A DNA stretch of 64,000 bases. It comes from Microcebus murinus (taxonomy: Eukaryota; Chordata; Mammalia; Primates; Cheirogaleidae). The notes under the pieces were generated by a model. It was not told the DNA's origin, did not search any database, and saw nothing but the letters and a program-made list of their open reading frames with translations. Numbering within the stretch: the stretch's first letter is position 1; every line of letters begins with the position of its first letter. A program made the translations under genes and the position numbers. The stretch is taken from positions 21,850,501-21,914,500 of the forward strand of contig NC_134112.1 of assembly GCF_040939455.1 (NCBI RefSeq). Direction: 5' to 3'. Below are positions 45,256-58,210 of this stretch, in pieces.

Positions 45256-45405
45256 CAACTCTGGGGGCACACAGCTCTGGGGTAGTACATGTCCTGGGAA
45301 CAGAACACATGCAGTCCTGGGGGACACATGCCCTGGGCACACATGGGAGTGTCACATGCCCTGGGTGGGGCACATGCTCTGGGGGCACACCACCCACCCA
45401 GCACT
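45256..45405 (+). repeat. Degenerate minisatellite, CACATG(CC)CTGGGG units
   Basis: About six imperfect copies of a 20-30-base unit built on ACACATGCCCTGGGG, including CTCTGGGGGCACAC variants. Units vary in length, so it is an old or unstable tandem array. Confidence 0.75.
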
Positions 45406-46516
45406 GTGCCCAGGGCCTGGCCGCCTTCCTTCATCCATGCTGCAAAGAGAGAGGCCAGGTGTAGGACTTAGAGAGGTGTCCTAGGGGTACAAAGGGCTTG
45501 GCAATCAGAACATTTATTTTTCCTTTTAGTGAAAGAGAAGAGAAATATGGTCTTGATTTATGCTTTAAATCTAAGATCTGCCTTAAGCCCACAGACCTAA
45601 ACCACATGCCCTGGTCCCTGTCTCCTTCCAAAATAAGTTAGGAAATTCAAGCTCTATGATACTTGCAGGGAAAGCTTTCTTGTGGTTTTTAATAAACCAT
45701 GGCCAAACAGGGAAGGTTTATGTCCAAATGAGAAGACAGGCTGGGGTTAGCATCATTGGGGCCGCAGTGAACCCCTAAGGCTTGGGGTCCTCTGGGAAGG
45801 GCTTTGAGGCTTGCCCACCACAGACAGTCCAGCCGGTCTGACAGGGAGCCAATGGGGAATGACTCACGGCACAGCACAGCGCTCAGCTGGCGCTAGCTCA
45901 GGCAGAAGAATTGATGGAAACGTTCTCCGCAGCATATACAAGCATCTTCTGAAGAGAAGAAAATAACCTCAAAGGAGTCCTGAGGGTACCGATAAGCATC
46001 ACTGGCCCCAAGCCACCCGAAGCTTTCAGAAGCAGTACGATCTTCATAAGCTCACAGCCTCGTGTTCACCCAGCGGGCTTGAGAGCCTGCGTCAGCTGGG
46101 AGCAGAGGGACAAGCAGAAAGGACAATGGGAGGAAATGGTAATTGCATCCTTAGGTGCAAACACGATGGGAAATTCAGAAGTGCACTGGGATCTTAAAAG
46201 GGAAGAACATCTGTATTTCACATTAGGGCATTCAGGAGACGCCAAGGAGCGGCTTATGGCTTAAGAGATTTACAACTTTGGCAAATCTAGATGCCCAGAC
46301 CTCCCTCTAGGGGAATTCCCTGGAGAACTGAGCGTGAAGAGTCCTTGAGCAGGGGAACAACAGCTTGGCTCTACCCGGAGAGAAGGCAATTCACATGGCA
46401 GGGCTGTCACCAGACCCAGGTTCTACCCCCAGCCTGCCGTGCGGCTGCAAACCTCACTCCTCTGTGGGCCTCTGTCTCTCCTTCTGGAACACAAGGATCT
46501 CGGACAAGATGAGAGG

Positions 46517-46921
46517 TGTAAGGGGCTGAACTGTGTCCCCCCCCAAAGGTCACATGTTGAAATCCTAACCCTTAGTACCTCAGAATGTGTATTTGCAAAT
46601 AGAGCCTTTTAAGGGTAGTTAAGTTAAAATGAGGCCATTAGGGTGGGCTTTAATTTAATCTGACTGGTGTCCTTGTTTATAAGAAGAGGAAACTTGGACT
46701 CAAAGAGACACCAGTGATGCATACTCACAGGGGAAAGACCATATGAGGATGCAGCAAAAAGGCGGCCACCTGCAAGCCCAGGAAAGAGGCCTCAGAAGAC
46801 AACAACCCTGTTGGCACCTTGATCTTGGACTTCTAGCCTCCAGAACCATGAGAAATAAGTGTTTGTTGGTCAAGCCCTGTCTGTAGTGCTTTGTTATGGC
46901 AGCCCCTAAGAAACTAATGCA
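46517..46921 (+). mobile_element. MLT1 solo LTR (ERVL-MaLR)
   Basis: Complete-looking plus-oriented LTR: GGGCTGAACTGTGTCCCC, GGTGTCCTTGTTTATAAGAA, TTGATCTTGGACTTCTAGCC and GTTATGGCAGCCCCTAAG. It has no internal viral genes. Confidence 0.95.
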
Positions 46922-48789
46922 AGGAGCCTCCAACATTTTATAGACTCAAAGCCTATCCTTCAAATGAAATCTGATATGCAGAAGCCCACTATGAAACATA
47001 AGAGCAGAGCTGCTCTAGCTGAAGGCAGTGTGGGGGCTTGTCCCATCTTTCTGTTCTGCATCAGCCCCTGTGGCCCCCTCCAGGAGACCCCTGGGTCTCC
47101 AAGGACACACAACACCCCAGGAGCAGGGGCCCCTGAGCTCTCGGGTTCCTATCCATGATGGGCTTCTGAGCCACAAGCCAAGACTCTCTCTTCCCCAGGA
47201 CTGACTTAGAACCATGCAATCTAATGAGTGGGCTGTCTCTTCCATGGTCCTCCTGGAACCATGTCCTGGGGGCTGGACAGCTCTGGGCCTCGGAGCATCC
47301 TGCAAAGCCTAGGAACTGGGCACCAAGCTGGATGACAGGAACCAGGAGGGGGACCCAGGACCAGAGGAAATGTGGCCCTGGAAGCTGTCTGCACTGGGGA
47401 GCAGAGCTTGCCAGGATTTCAGTCTAAGAAGCATAGAGTGAAGGAAGCTTGAGTGGACTTGACCAGGGATTGGAAACTCATGAGAAGGGGCTGGCCCTGA
47501 CTGCCCTGCCACCGACCTCCTCAGCATTCTAGGAGCAAAGGGCCAGGGTGATAATCCAGCCTTGGGGTGTCTGGGTTATACAGTGACAGAAGAGGGGGAA
47601 CAGAGAGCTCTGCCCAGGATGCCAGCAAGGATCAAACCTCTCAACTCTGTCCACTATTAGGAGGTCCCTGAGACACTGCACTATACCAAGAAACAGAACA
47701 AAGGGGACATCAGGGCTGGGAGAGCTTGCAGTGCTCCTCATTTTGCAGATGGGAAGATGAATGCCCAGAGAGATAAGACAACTGGCCAAGGGCTAGTGAC
47801 CAACATTGGCCCAGATTTAGGGCTTATAGCTGGGCCTGGATCTCTGCTGCCTCTCTCCACCCACTCTTTGTCACACATCTCAGAGGGGGCAGGGGCTCTG
47901 CCACTGAGCAGCTGACAACGCATAAGCCTCGAATCTGTAAAGTCTTAGACACTTTCAAACATAGCTTTCTCCTGAAAGCCTTGTGAGGCCAAGAGAACAA
48001 GACCACTGCTTCCATTTTACTGATGGGGAAACCAAGGCCCCAAGAGAAGGGACTTGTGGTTTTGTAATCACACTAAGTCAACAGGGCCAGGACTGTGTCC
48101 CCAGCACCAACATCACATAGTGTCTGCCGTGGCCTGAAATGTGATGGTCAGCCAGCCAGGTCCAGGCAGGCCGGGGAGCCCTGAGGCCCACCCCAGTTCC
48201 CATCAGCCCCAGTGCAGCTTGTCCCTTCACCTAAAGGCCTTCCCAGGTGAACCTGGGCATCTGGAACAGAAGTTTCTGAGTAAGAAGGAAAATAGTCAAA
48301 GTAGCCTAGAGACATGGTCCCAGTCTATACATCATAGCTCTTCACCGGAAACCAACACCTACTCAGCCCCTAACTGGCAAATAACTTTGGGTGAGTCCCT
48401 ATCTCTCTCTCAGCCTGTGTTCTCATTTCTAAAACCGGAGGACTGGAGCAAGAAATCTCTAGGGACCTCCTGGGATGTGAACAAGTATGTCTAGTCCATG
48501 ACTCTGCTGTTCAAACATCAAGCCTAAAATAGGCAGTAATTCACCTGGGAGGACCTGACCAGTCACCCCTCCCCTACCTGACCACAAGGGCAACAGGACC
48601 TGAAGGAGCCACATCCCACTGGGCCAGCTCCTGCCCGTCCCTTCCAGAGACTGCACCCTCACATGCAGTGTGACCTGCACTTCCCCCACCCACCTGCAGA
48701 GATAATAGCCTTCAGACCTTCAGAGATAATAGCCCTTTGGTGGGACTTCTATTGACTTTTCAGGACAACATCAATAGTGAAAGGGTAGC

Positions 48790-48995
48790 TGTGGTACAAC
48801 TAAGAGAACCTGGGCTCTAAAGTCTGGGAGCCCTGGGTTCAAATCCAAGTGCTGCCACTTACAAGTTATTTCCCTCTATTGGCCTCAGTTTCCCCACTTG
48901 CAATACAGATGATGATGCATGCTGCCTTCTATTAAAGATTGCTGTGGGAACTGAATGAGATGAACTATATAAAGCATTTGGCCTTCAGTAAATGT
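48790..48995 (+). mobile_element. MIR SINE
   Basis: Good forward MIR: CTGGGTTCAAATCCAAGTGC, TGCCACTTACAAGTTATTT, CCTCAGTTTCCCCACTTGC and GCCTTCAGTAAATGTCA. Confidence 0.9.
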
Positions 48996-49224
48996 CACTT
49001 CCTTTTTCCTATTATAACAACAATAATAAAAAAAAAAAAAAAAAGCAAAAAACAATGACTGAGAGGTCATGATTCCCGCAATCTCAGCCATCCGTATCAT
49101 GGCCAAGAACTCAGAATAAACTGAGACCTCCAGGCAGTCAAAATATAGCTGTGAAGTATATATCTGAAAAGGACTGGATAGAGTAGACTATTTTCCCAGG
49201 AAGGCCAAGAAGGAGTGGACAATG

Positions 49225-49395
49225 AGTCAGAACAAACAGGTGTCAGGCCCCCTCTGCCACCCGTGCTGTGTGACCTTTAGCAAACTGCTTTGTATCTCTG
49301 AGCCTCCAGTGTGTCATCTCCTCATGGGGATAGCAATAACCACCTCAATAAGGGCACTAGCAATAAGGGACTAGGCCATAAAAAGGCCTTGCAAA
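49225..49395 (+). mobile_element. MIR SINE
   Basis: Diverged forward MIR: CTCTGCCACCCGTGCTGTGT, GACCTTTAGCAAACTGCTT, and TCATGGGGATAGCAATAA. Confidence 0.75.
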
Positions 49396-52300
49396 CTGCA
49401 GAGTTCCATGGGCTAGAGGGATCAGTGATGTTTCCATTCTTCAGGCAGTGAGGAAGGGGCTAGGATGGGATCCAGGAGGCAGGGGAAGCTGATGGAAGGC
49501 TCTGCAGGATGGAGAAAGAGGGGACCTGCCTGGAAGAAGGAAGAGAAAGCAGGAGCCCAGCCCCTCAGGAGCTGGGCAAAGCCCTTCCGAAGCCATCTTC
49601 TGCCTTGCCTCCCACCATCTCCCCCCACCATGGCCAGCACCTTCTCTGCCAACCAGACCCCAGGGGCCTTTGCCCACTTTGCTCTTGCTGCCTGCCAAAA
49701 CCCTTCCTGCCCATCCCTCGGAGCCCTGCCAAATGTTACCTCCTCCATAACCTCCCCACCCCAGGGATAGAAATGCCCCATCACTCCTCTCTTCCTTCCT
49801 TCCCTTCCTAAGGGCACCCACCAACAGATTCTCGTGTGCCTGCCTCAAAAAACTGACTTTGAGAGCTAGAACTGGGCTCTAGACCCTGCAGCTGCATAGC
49901 AATTGTGCCTCCTAAATTACATGAGCCTGTCCACACCTATTCCAGGTGAAGCTGTGTGTGAGGAAGGCCCTGGTGGATCAGCTTCCTGAATCTGGATCCC
50001 AGGTGAATGGGAGGCTAGCCTAACACAGAAGACTCTTTCAATAAGGCCTGTACCCTTTATCTGGGTACCTAAGCCCTTCATGATCCAGGAGGTATGGTAC
50101 CTGGGTGACAGGGTAGGGGTAGGAGACACACACGGAACCAAGGGTCAGAAGACCTTTCACTCCGCCACCAACCCCAGTGTGTCCTGGGCCTAGACCCCCT
50201 TCTCTGCTGTAGGAGGTGGACCTCTCCCATCCAGCCCACAGACTTGGTGTCCACAGGCAAAATGACCGCTCTCACAGCTCATTGGCTGTGACATGGCATC
50301 TCAGCAGCTGGGGGACCTGGCCCGGGCAGAGTTGGCTTGCTTTAGCCTAGATCATGGCAGCCAAACTCAGATGGAGGATGAGGCAGATGGCCATCCAGTT
50401 TGGTATGAACCTACCATGGGGCCTCATTTTCCCACTTCTCCAAGTCAGCAAACACAGCCAAGCAGACCTGTCACTACCTCCCAGCCTAAGGAATGTGAGA
50501 CAGGCACAGGGTCTTGCACTGATAGTCAGGAGACTCGGCGATGCTGTCAGCTGTGCCACTAACTCACCTTCACATCTCAAAGTCCCCACGACTATAATGA
50601 GATGATAGCCCCAGGCCTGTGGGCCTGTCCTTCGAGCTGCCACAAGACCACCAAGGCCCCGAGTGGCAGCAAGGACCCTCTCCCTCTCTCTTCCACCTCC
50701 AGCCAAGCCTCCAAACTTGGCCTTCCTCAGGGTCAGGGTGTCTCACAGGGTACCCACAGGAAGCCAAGCAGAGATCTACAGGACAGATCTCTGTTACCTG
50801 TGGGGAGCCCTGGGGGCAGAGGGGCAGCTGGCTGCCAGGGAAGGGACCAGGGAGAGAAAACATCAGTGAAAGGGAGTGGAGTCTGGGTGGAGTGTCCACT
50901 ATTTCCAATGGCACAGGTGCCCACAAGCCCTTTGGGTACACCTTCCACCCCATCACCTTGGTCTTTTTAGACATTTTTGCTGAAAGAGCTCATTAGTGTG
51001 GCCTTTACCCTAATCTGAATCAGTGTTAAAGTTGAGTTGGAGTTTATTGAGGAAGTTCCTCTCCTGTTTCCCAGGCATAGTCAAAAGACCTTAGCACATT
51101 AGTGGAGGAAGGGCCCTAACCACCTGTCCAGGTGAGAGGGCAAGGGAGCCACAAAGCCAGAATTGTGCATGTGGAGGTAGGCTCAGGGGCCAAGGTTCCT
51201 GATCTGGGTGGTTCTGTTCACACCCCACTATTCTGGGCTGGAAGAGTTTCAGCAGAGTCCCAAGAAAACAGATAAGCATCCTACGGATCCCCTCCCGTTA
51301 GGAATAGCACATCTGGAACCACCAAGAACCTGGATCACAACAAGAACAGCCCCTGTTCATGTCCTCACCCACTAGCCACCTACCCACGGGGTTTCCCTCA
51401 GCTGGGCCCACTGGGTGAGCGCTGCCTAACCATGCCAGAACAGAAAGCTGGGTGATTTCTTTTCTCTATTGCCCACCCCCAAATCCACATCTGCACTCCT
51501 GTTCTCTGATACATGCCACAATTCTGTTTCCCGACTCTGGCCCATCTCTTTCCTAGCCAGGGTGGTGGGCTTCCATGGGCTGTGACTGCCTTCTGGGGAT
51601 GTCCCATGTCCACACACAGGTGATGTGGCAGCCCAGGCCTGGCCACGTTGACCAAGCCAGAATAGGTGCCCAGCACCTGGCAGGCTGAGGAGCTGTTAGA
51701 GGGCTCCCTTGAGCCCGCCATGCCAGAGGGCCCTCCTGGGAACACAGCTGGGCTGGAAGAACAAAGAGGAAAGAGAAAGTATGAGGGACACCAAGTCCTG
51801 AAGACAAAGTCTGGAGTCCTGGATCAAGCCACTCCTAACGGGCAGCTTTGTTTTCCGCTTACACTGGCTAGGAAGTGAACTTCTGTCACTTGCTTTTCCA
51901 GCCAACATTCATGCCTGGCTTTAGTTTCAGGGCTATTTTCACAAAGAAAGAAACTGTTTTGTTGTTGCTATTGCTTTTAATCTCTTGGGGAGAGTTACAA
52001 AGAACAACAGAGGCACCCCGGTGGATCCCGACCAGTGTCATCCCCTTGTTCTCAGTACCTGGCTTGTGCCATTCAAACATTACTTCAGTGAGTGACAAAC
52101 TACCCCCTCTTCTGGATTTTCAAGATGGCCTTTGTGCAGCTGGAGTTGCTGTGATGAAGGCCAAGGGGCTACTGCATGAGGTTTCCTCCACACGCTGTCT
52201 CTCACACCACATCAGCCAAGCCTGTGCTCCACCAAGGGGCAGGAGCAGCCCATGCACTGTGCTGCCCAGGCCCGGCTCACAGGCAGGCCCAACCCTAGGA

Positions 52301-53145
52301 CCCTGAGCATCCTTGGGGCTTGTGAGAACTCCCTGGGGGAAAGTTCTAGCCATGTGGTTTGGGAAGCAGAGCTAGGCGAGCATGAAATGCTGCATGAAAT
52401 TTACTGTAAGCAATTCGAGATCTTAGAAAAGAAAATAAACGGCTTGAAATCAAGTAGGAAAAAATAAAACCTTCACAAGGCTTTGCACACAGCCTGGGGA
52501 AAACAAACCTCAAAGGCCTGTTTCTTGATGGTCTTGGGGCCTCTGAGGGTGAAGTAGCCAAGCAGTGATCAGCTGCACCCAGCTGGGTTTTCATCTGCCC
52601 ATGGTGTCCTCACCCTGCCTCTGCTCTGGGTAGGAAGAGCCAACAGACAGAAGGCATTGACTTAGGAGTGAGGGCAGCCTCTGGGCTGCAGGAGAAAGCC
52701 CTCCAATGCCCAGGCATGAGTCAGAGGGCCCTTGCCAGGAGGGACCACCATGCCCTATCACATGTCACCATCACACCCACGTACACAAGTTGTCCTTTGC
52801 ACGATCTCAAATGAACCACCAACACCCACATCATCTTGCACCCAGACACACAGTCTCACCCATCTCTTCCATCCACACACATGCCACTGCGATACCACCA
52901 CAAATGCACATGTACACACTCTGTGCTTGTGAAGAACTGGCGTGGGTTTTCCCAGCCCACGACTCCGCTTCTCCCCAGCTGAACATTTGATCTTAGAGAC
53001 TGTTATATCTTCAGGCTACCAGGACATGTTTTCAACTGCCCAAAGTAGTAACAGATCACCCTGAAACGGCATCAAAGGATTCTTTGGCAAAGCTGAATCT
53101 GAACCCCAGAGCAGGAAGGCCCTTGGCGATCGTCTGGTGCTGAGG

Positions 53146-53484
53146 TTTTTTTTTTTTTTTTTTTTTTTTGAGACAGAGTCTCGCTTTGTTGTCCAGGCTA
53201 GAGTGAGTGCCGTGGCGTCAGCCTAGCTCACAGCAACCTCAAACTCCTGGGCTCGAGTGATCCTTCTGCCTCAGCCTCCCGAGTAGCTGGGACTACAGGC
53301 ATGTGCCACCATGCCCGGCTAATTTTATATATATATATCAGTTGGCCAATTAATTTCTTTCTATTTATAGTAGAGACGGGGTCTCGCTCTTGCTCAGGCT
53401 GGTTTTGAACTCCTGACCTTGAGCAATCCGCCCGCCTCGGCCTCCCAAGAGCTAGGATTACAGGCGTGAGCCACAGCGCCCGGC
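53146..53484 (-). mobile_element. Lemur-type Alu SINE with target-site duplication
   Basis: A full Alu on the gene's own strand. The linker holds TATATATATATC, GTTGGCCAATTAATTTC and CTATTTATAG, typical of strepsirrhine Alus. It is flanked by a direct duplication CTGGTGCTGAGGTTTTT at 53134 and again at 53485. Low divergence and a long T/A tail suggest a young copy. Confidence 0.97.
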
Positions 53485-54784
53485 CTGGTGCTGAGGTTTT
53501 TAAGCTGTGTTTGCAGGGCTGGGGCTGCTCCAAAGAGGGGTCTCAGGGGCCATGGCTGGGGAGCAGGTGCCAGATTGGGAGGCAGGGGAGGGGCAGCAGG
53601 GGTCTCCCCTTCCCACCTCTGCTGCTCTAGTCAAAGTCGGTCTGCTACATCTGCTTTATTTTACACAGTGAACTTTGGAATAAAGTTTCTATAGGAAAAA
53701 AAAAATCAGATTTCATTTCCTACAAAAAGAATTTAAAAAGCACTAGCCCAAGCTCCTTTGTTAGATAAAGAATCTACGGCACAGGTTGGGTCAGCCACAC
53801 CGCTTATGGGCAGCTGAGCTGAGTTGGGGACCCAGGTCTCCTGATGCTATGTTGTGGCCAATAAGTACATGCTTTCCTGAGACTTGCCACCCCAATAGGC
53901 TTCCCTGGACAGGCCTAATGGCTCTTGAGCTGGGTGACACTTGCAGCTGCATGTCCTGATGTCCAAAGCAGGCAGGAGGTGAGTTTCCCAGTCCCAGGGC
54001 TGTTATCACTGCCCAGTAAATCACAGCAAACCTTCAGCTGAGCCTGGCATCCCTCCAGAGAGCAGAAGTCAGAGGTGCTGGGGTGAGGGGAGCACCACCG
54101 AGTGCAGTGTGACTGACACGTGAGGGGACTGTGCAGTTCCAGGGGCTCCCCTTCAGAAGGCAAGAGGACACCTTCTTCACGGGAGTCCTCACAACTGCCA
54201 GGAATGCTGACATGTTATTTGAAATAATTTCACAGGATCTGGGCAGCACCACGACTGCCCGGGCTGTTCCTGTCCTGTCATTCCTGTCTTTTCTCCTTAG
54301 GGGAAGAGGAATCAGCTCTACTCAGATATCCCTAACTCCACAGTCCCGTGGGACAGTGGCAATCAGGAGGGAGTGTGCCTTTGGAGGGGCCGCCAGAGGC
54401 CTGCCCTGTGCCTCACTTGAAGCCCTCAGTCTAACCAAGTTTTCTCAGACTTGATCCAATTAGAGAATTGGGTGTCTAATCGAGTATCCCTCTGAACTAC
54501 ACACTCCCCTGGTGGGGTAGTGGGTAGAGCCCATCCAGCAGCGGCACCGCATGCTCACTCAGGGAGCTCACTGGCTGTCAGAAAGCATCTGCCAAGAGTG
54601 AGGTCACCGCAGAAGCCCCATTGGGAATTCGGGGACATCCTTGTGGTTGTGTCTACTGAGGTGGCAACATGGTCTCCACCACTGGGCACCAAGCCAGGAC
54701 TGAGAGCAAGAAAAGGCAGGAAGGGGCACAGAGGCATCTGAGTATGGCTAGAATGGGCTTGGACTAGCAGCAGCCATTATTCAA

Positions 54785-54900
54785 GGCTTGCACCCACCAG
54801 GAGTGGTGCTAAGCACAGCTGCATCTTATGAGTTGGGAATTACCACTCCCATTTTACAGAGGCAAAAACTCCCACTTAGGAATAGAGTCAGGCCTAAAAC
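54785..54900 (-). mobile_element. MIR SINE fragment
   Basis: Reverse-oriented MIR core: GTGGTGCTAAGCACAG, then TACCACTCCCATTTTACAGA. Confidence 0.7.
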
Positions 54901-54999
54901 CAAGTCCGTCTTATTCACAAGTTCAAGTTTTTAAACAGCAAAGCAAGAGAGAGCTCCACCCAGGCCAGAGAGCCTGAGTGGAGCCTAGGGATTACGTGC

Positions 55000-55195
55000 T
55001 ATATAACCTTGGGGCAAACTATTCACTTCCCCAAGCCTTGATTCCTCATCGGAAGAGCAGGGATGGCAATAGTGATTATAACAGCGCCCACCTAGTAGGG
55101 TTGCGGTGGAGACTCAAGAGTTCCATGTGTGAGATGTTAAGGCGAAGGCTTGGGCACACAGGAAGCATCACAAATGCTGGTTGCTATCATTCCTA
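55000..55195 (+). mobile_element. MIR SINE
   Basis: Forward MIR: ACCTTGGGGCAAACTATTC, GCAGGGATGGCAATAGTG, CCCACCTAGTAGGGTTGCGG and a CACAAATGCTGGTTGCTATC end. Confidence 0.75.
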
Positions 55196-55429
55196 CAGCC
55201 TATGAGAATTTCCTCTCCATTATCTTCTTAGGAGAGGGGAAGGGGAGACCACAGGGTTAGGACAAAGCCTGATTCAGGCCCTGCCAGCCCGTCTCCAACA
55301 CCACACGGGTCTCTATTTGGGTCCCCTGGGAAGTAGAGGCCAGGCTGTTCCAAGCTGCCCCAGGGGTCCTCAAGACCATCTGCCAACAGGACCCAGCGAA
55401 GGGCCTCAGGTGCTCTAGGAGGACAGCTG

Positions 55430-55562
55430 GACTGTGTGTGTGTGTCTGTGTATATATATATGTGTCCATGTATGTGCATCTGTGTATGTGGCCATGTATA
55501 TCTGTATGTCTATGTGTGTCTGTGTGTATCCACATATGTGTGTGTGTGTGTGTGTGTATGTG
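55430..55562. repeat. TG-rich degenerate microsatellite
   Basis: TGTGTG, TATATA and TGTCTATG units. The open frames here are repeat translations. Confidence 0.9.
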
Positions 55563-57207
55563 TTGGCAGGGCTGTGACTTCAGGCCCATCAGCGTGAGGC
55601 TGTGCAGATCTGGAGGGGCAGCCTTCCCCACACCAGCACCCCACAGGTACAGGCTTGGCTGGCTAGGGAGGGGAGGGGGCAGAAGCAGCCCTAGTCCTCT
55701 AGCTCTGTACAATGTGAAGAGCGGCCTAGACGTGGAGCCCTAAAGCCCCTCCCTTTCAAGTGAGAGGGCTACCCACAGGAGCATGTGTGTAACAGGGTGC
55801 CCTGCTCCCAGGCTGATCTAGTGACCACTGGAGCAGACATACTTGAGCAGAGTCCTAGGCCCCCAGAGCCATAGGGTCTCCTGTACAGATAAGAAAGCTG
55901 AGGCAGGCATCACCACTCCTGGCTCTCCTGAGAGCACAGCTTCCCCTCAGTGAGACCCGGAGAACCCCACCTAGCCCTGTCAGTCTCGGGATTAGCAAAC
56001 ACAGGCCTGGGAGAAGGCAGTGCAGCTTATGGTCTTCATGCACGTGAGTCCCTGCCAGGAATGAAACATATCATTATGGCAGGATTAGAAGAAAAATGCC
56101 ATTAGAAAGCACTGTGTACACGCACACATTTAATAAGGTCAGTAGCAGCAAGCAGTAGGCAGGCCAGCGCATGAGGCGGCAGATCCCCCGCTGTCCTCCT
56201 CCCACCCACAGCACAGGCCCCTGGAAACAGGGATGGGGCTGGCCGGGGTTGGAGGTTAAGCACCTCCTTCTGCTGTGGCCTCCCCAGCCTGGGCACCACA
56301 AAGCTACTCATTCTGCCTCCCTTTTTCAGGGGCCACCCACTGAAAGGTGTTTCTAAATCTTCCCCACCAAGAACCTTCCAAAATAAGAAGCACTCCTCCT
56401 CCCCTCCCCCATGTCCTCAGGGCTCTATCCTCTGCTTGGAAGTGAATGGGACAATCATTTGTACTTTCCACAACTATTCATGCCTTATTCATCTGTTATG
56501 CTCCCTGGTGACATAATGCCCAGGTGACAGATATAGACAAGAGGCCTAGAAAGCTCCCAGAAAATGAGCTTTATGGAGGAACTCCAGCTCTAGGGCAGCC
56601 TAGGGGGCCATATTTGACCTGCATGTGCAGAGTCAAAGCCAGGACCCTGCCCACAGGGGTGCAGCAGAGGAGATGAGGACAAGCAGCCTTGCCACTTCTC
56701 CTGCCTGCAAGGCCTCCCGGGCACCTGCCCATTCACCTCTCCAGAGCTGGCCCTGGATGCCAACCTCATCCTTGCAGCTGCAGGACTACCGTCCTCTACA
56801 GCAAGTCCTCCCCGCCCCGAGCCCTTGGTCATCACCTGGGTCTCAGCCTCAATTGTCAGTCCTCTACACATGCACCAGGGGAGTCCCCAGGAATGCCCAG
56901 GCTGGGGAGTACGGACGTATTGAAGTCCTGTGCAAGCTCTTTGAGGGTTCCTCTCAGGTTGTCCCCTGCACACATAGAGAGATCACAGGGAAGGTAGCCC
57001 TGGACAGGCATATACATAGAATGCCACTGCTCTCTCTCCTCCACCAGCCAACTTTCCTTTGCTCTACTCTGACGCTTCATTCATCCTGTCCACAACATTC
57101 ACTGAGCACCTGCCACATGCCAAGCACTGCCCTGGGCTCTGGGGAGGTCGCAGTGAACAAGACAGACCAGCCTGGCCCTGGGGAAGTTGAGGGAGGAAGA
57201 TACTCAC

Positions 57208-57275
57208 AGCTCCACGGACCTGGACAGGATGGCAGACAGAGTGAGCAGGATGCATCCGTAGGGGCCCACTTCGAA
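57208..57275 (-). CDS. MINDY4: MINDY4 catalytic-domain exon (68 bp)
   Basis: A 68-bp exon, phase 0 in and 2 out. It reads [19 protein letters not shown] then SVEL, with the Leu codon split across the intron (CT+C). It follows directly on SIHQ of the 62.8-kb exon, and the [17 protein letters not shown] segment is characteristic of MINDY4. The acceptor AG (TTGCCAG) is at 57277-57276 and the donor GTGAGTA at 57207. Confidence 0.96.
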
Positions 57276-58019
57276 CTGGCAAGGGGAGAGAGGAATGAGC
57301 TCCATCCAGTCTGCACCTCCCTCCTCTCAGCCCCTACACCGCTGTGGAGGCGGCACCCCAGGTAGCAGCCTGCCCTGAGCCTCTGCCTCCAGCCCGGCCT
57401 GGAAGGCTGCCAGGTGGCCTCAGGGCAGACCCCCTAAAGGATGGGAGGTGTGCCAGCCTGACTGATGACAGGGCAGAATGCTGGTGATGCAGGGGTCACC
57501 ACAGAACACATCACCACTTGAGTCCTTGAAGCTCAAGCGACGGCAGTGGTCGTGGCAGGCCCCATATGTGCAGATGTGTCCTGGGCATTATCACATTGAA
57601 TACTCTACCAGACCTGGGGGAAGTGCTGTTATTCCTGCCCTCCACTCTGTAAGGGATTGAGGCTCAGACACTGAGTGGCCTGCCAGAGGTCACAGCTTGT
57701 AGGTGGCACAGTGGGGTTCCAGGGGGCTCCATGTAGTTCCTGATCCCTTACTCTGAAGAACCATGCTATGCTGAGAGCAGCAGAGAGCCGGTTTGGAGCA
57801 GAGTTGAGATCTGAGTGAGACAAGGCAAGCGGGCCGTGCAAGTGCAAATCTTTTTTTAAAGTTTTGATATTTTTTTCATCATGGATTTTTTAATTTTTTA
57901 AAATGTCATTTATTATTTGAGTTTTATGGCACCTCCTTAAATACTGCACCCAAAGTGAGCACCTTATTCTTCTCCCCCTGGTCCCAACCCTGGTCTGGAG
58001 CCCAGGTCCTGGGTGGGGC

Positions 58020-58210
58020 ATGGCTGCCTGGTTTTAAATCCTGGCTCTCCTACTCCTAGCTATGTGAACATGGGGACGCTCTTTAACTCCTCTGTCTTCA
58101 GTCTTCTCATCTATAAAACATGGATAATAATCATAGTACCTACCCTCATCAGGCTGTGAAGATTACATGAGTTAATCCTTGTAAAGCACTTAGAACAGGG
58201 CCTGTCACCT
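58020..58210 (+). mobile_element. MIR SINE
   Basis: Clear forward MIR: TTTTAAATCCTGGCTCTCC, CTTCTCATCTATAAAACATG, ATAATCATAGTACCTACCCT and TTGTAAAGCACTTAGAACAG. Confidence 0.92.

Larger units (their letters stand above)
44108..57207 (-). other. MINDY4: MINDY4 13.1-kb intron
   Basis: Holds a T-rich stretch (44576-44616), a CACATG-type minisatellite (45256-45405), an MLT1 LTR, several MIRs, a lemur-type Alu at 53.1 kb, CA- and TG-rich simple sequence (52770-52920, 55430-55562), and unique sequence. The flanking exons join in frame, so no coding exon is expected here. Confidence 0.85.

Noticed and set aside
45689..45877. A minus-strand frame near 45.8 kb as an extra MINDY4 exon
   Set aside because: The 57.2-kb and 44.1-kb exons join in phase to give the conserved protein, and this frame has no family match.
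53228..53533. A minus-strand frame of 101 codons
   Set aside because: It is an Alu-derived translation (the typical [20 protein letters not shown] pattern). The same holds for 62963-63229.
56617..56630. A third possible start (TGACCTGCATGTG) of the unassigned ~195-bp repeat
   Set aside because: Only 13 bases match and the following sequence does not align with the two copies, so it is probably chance.
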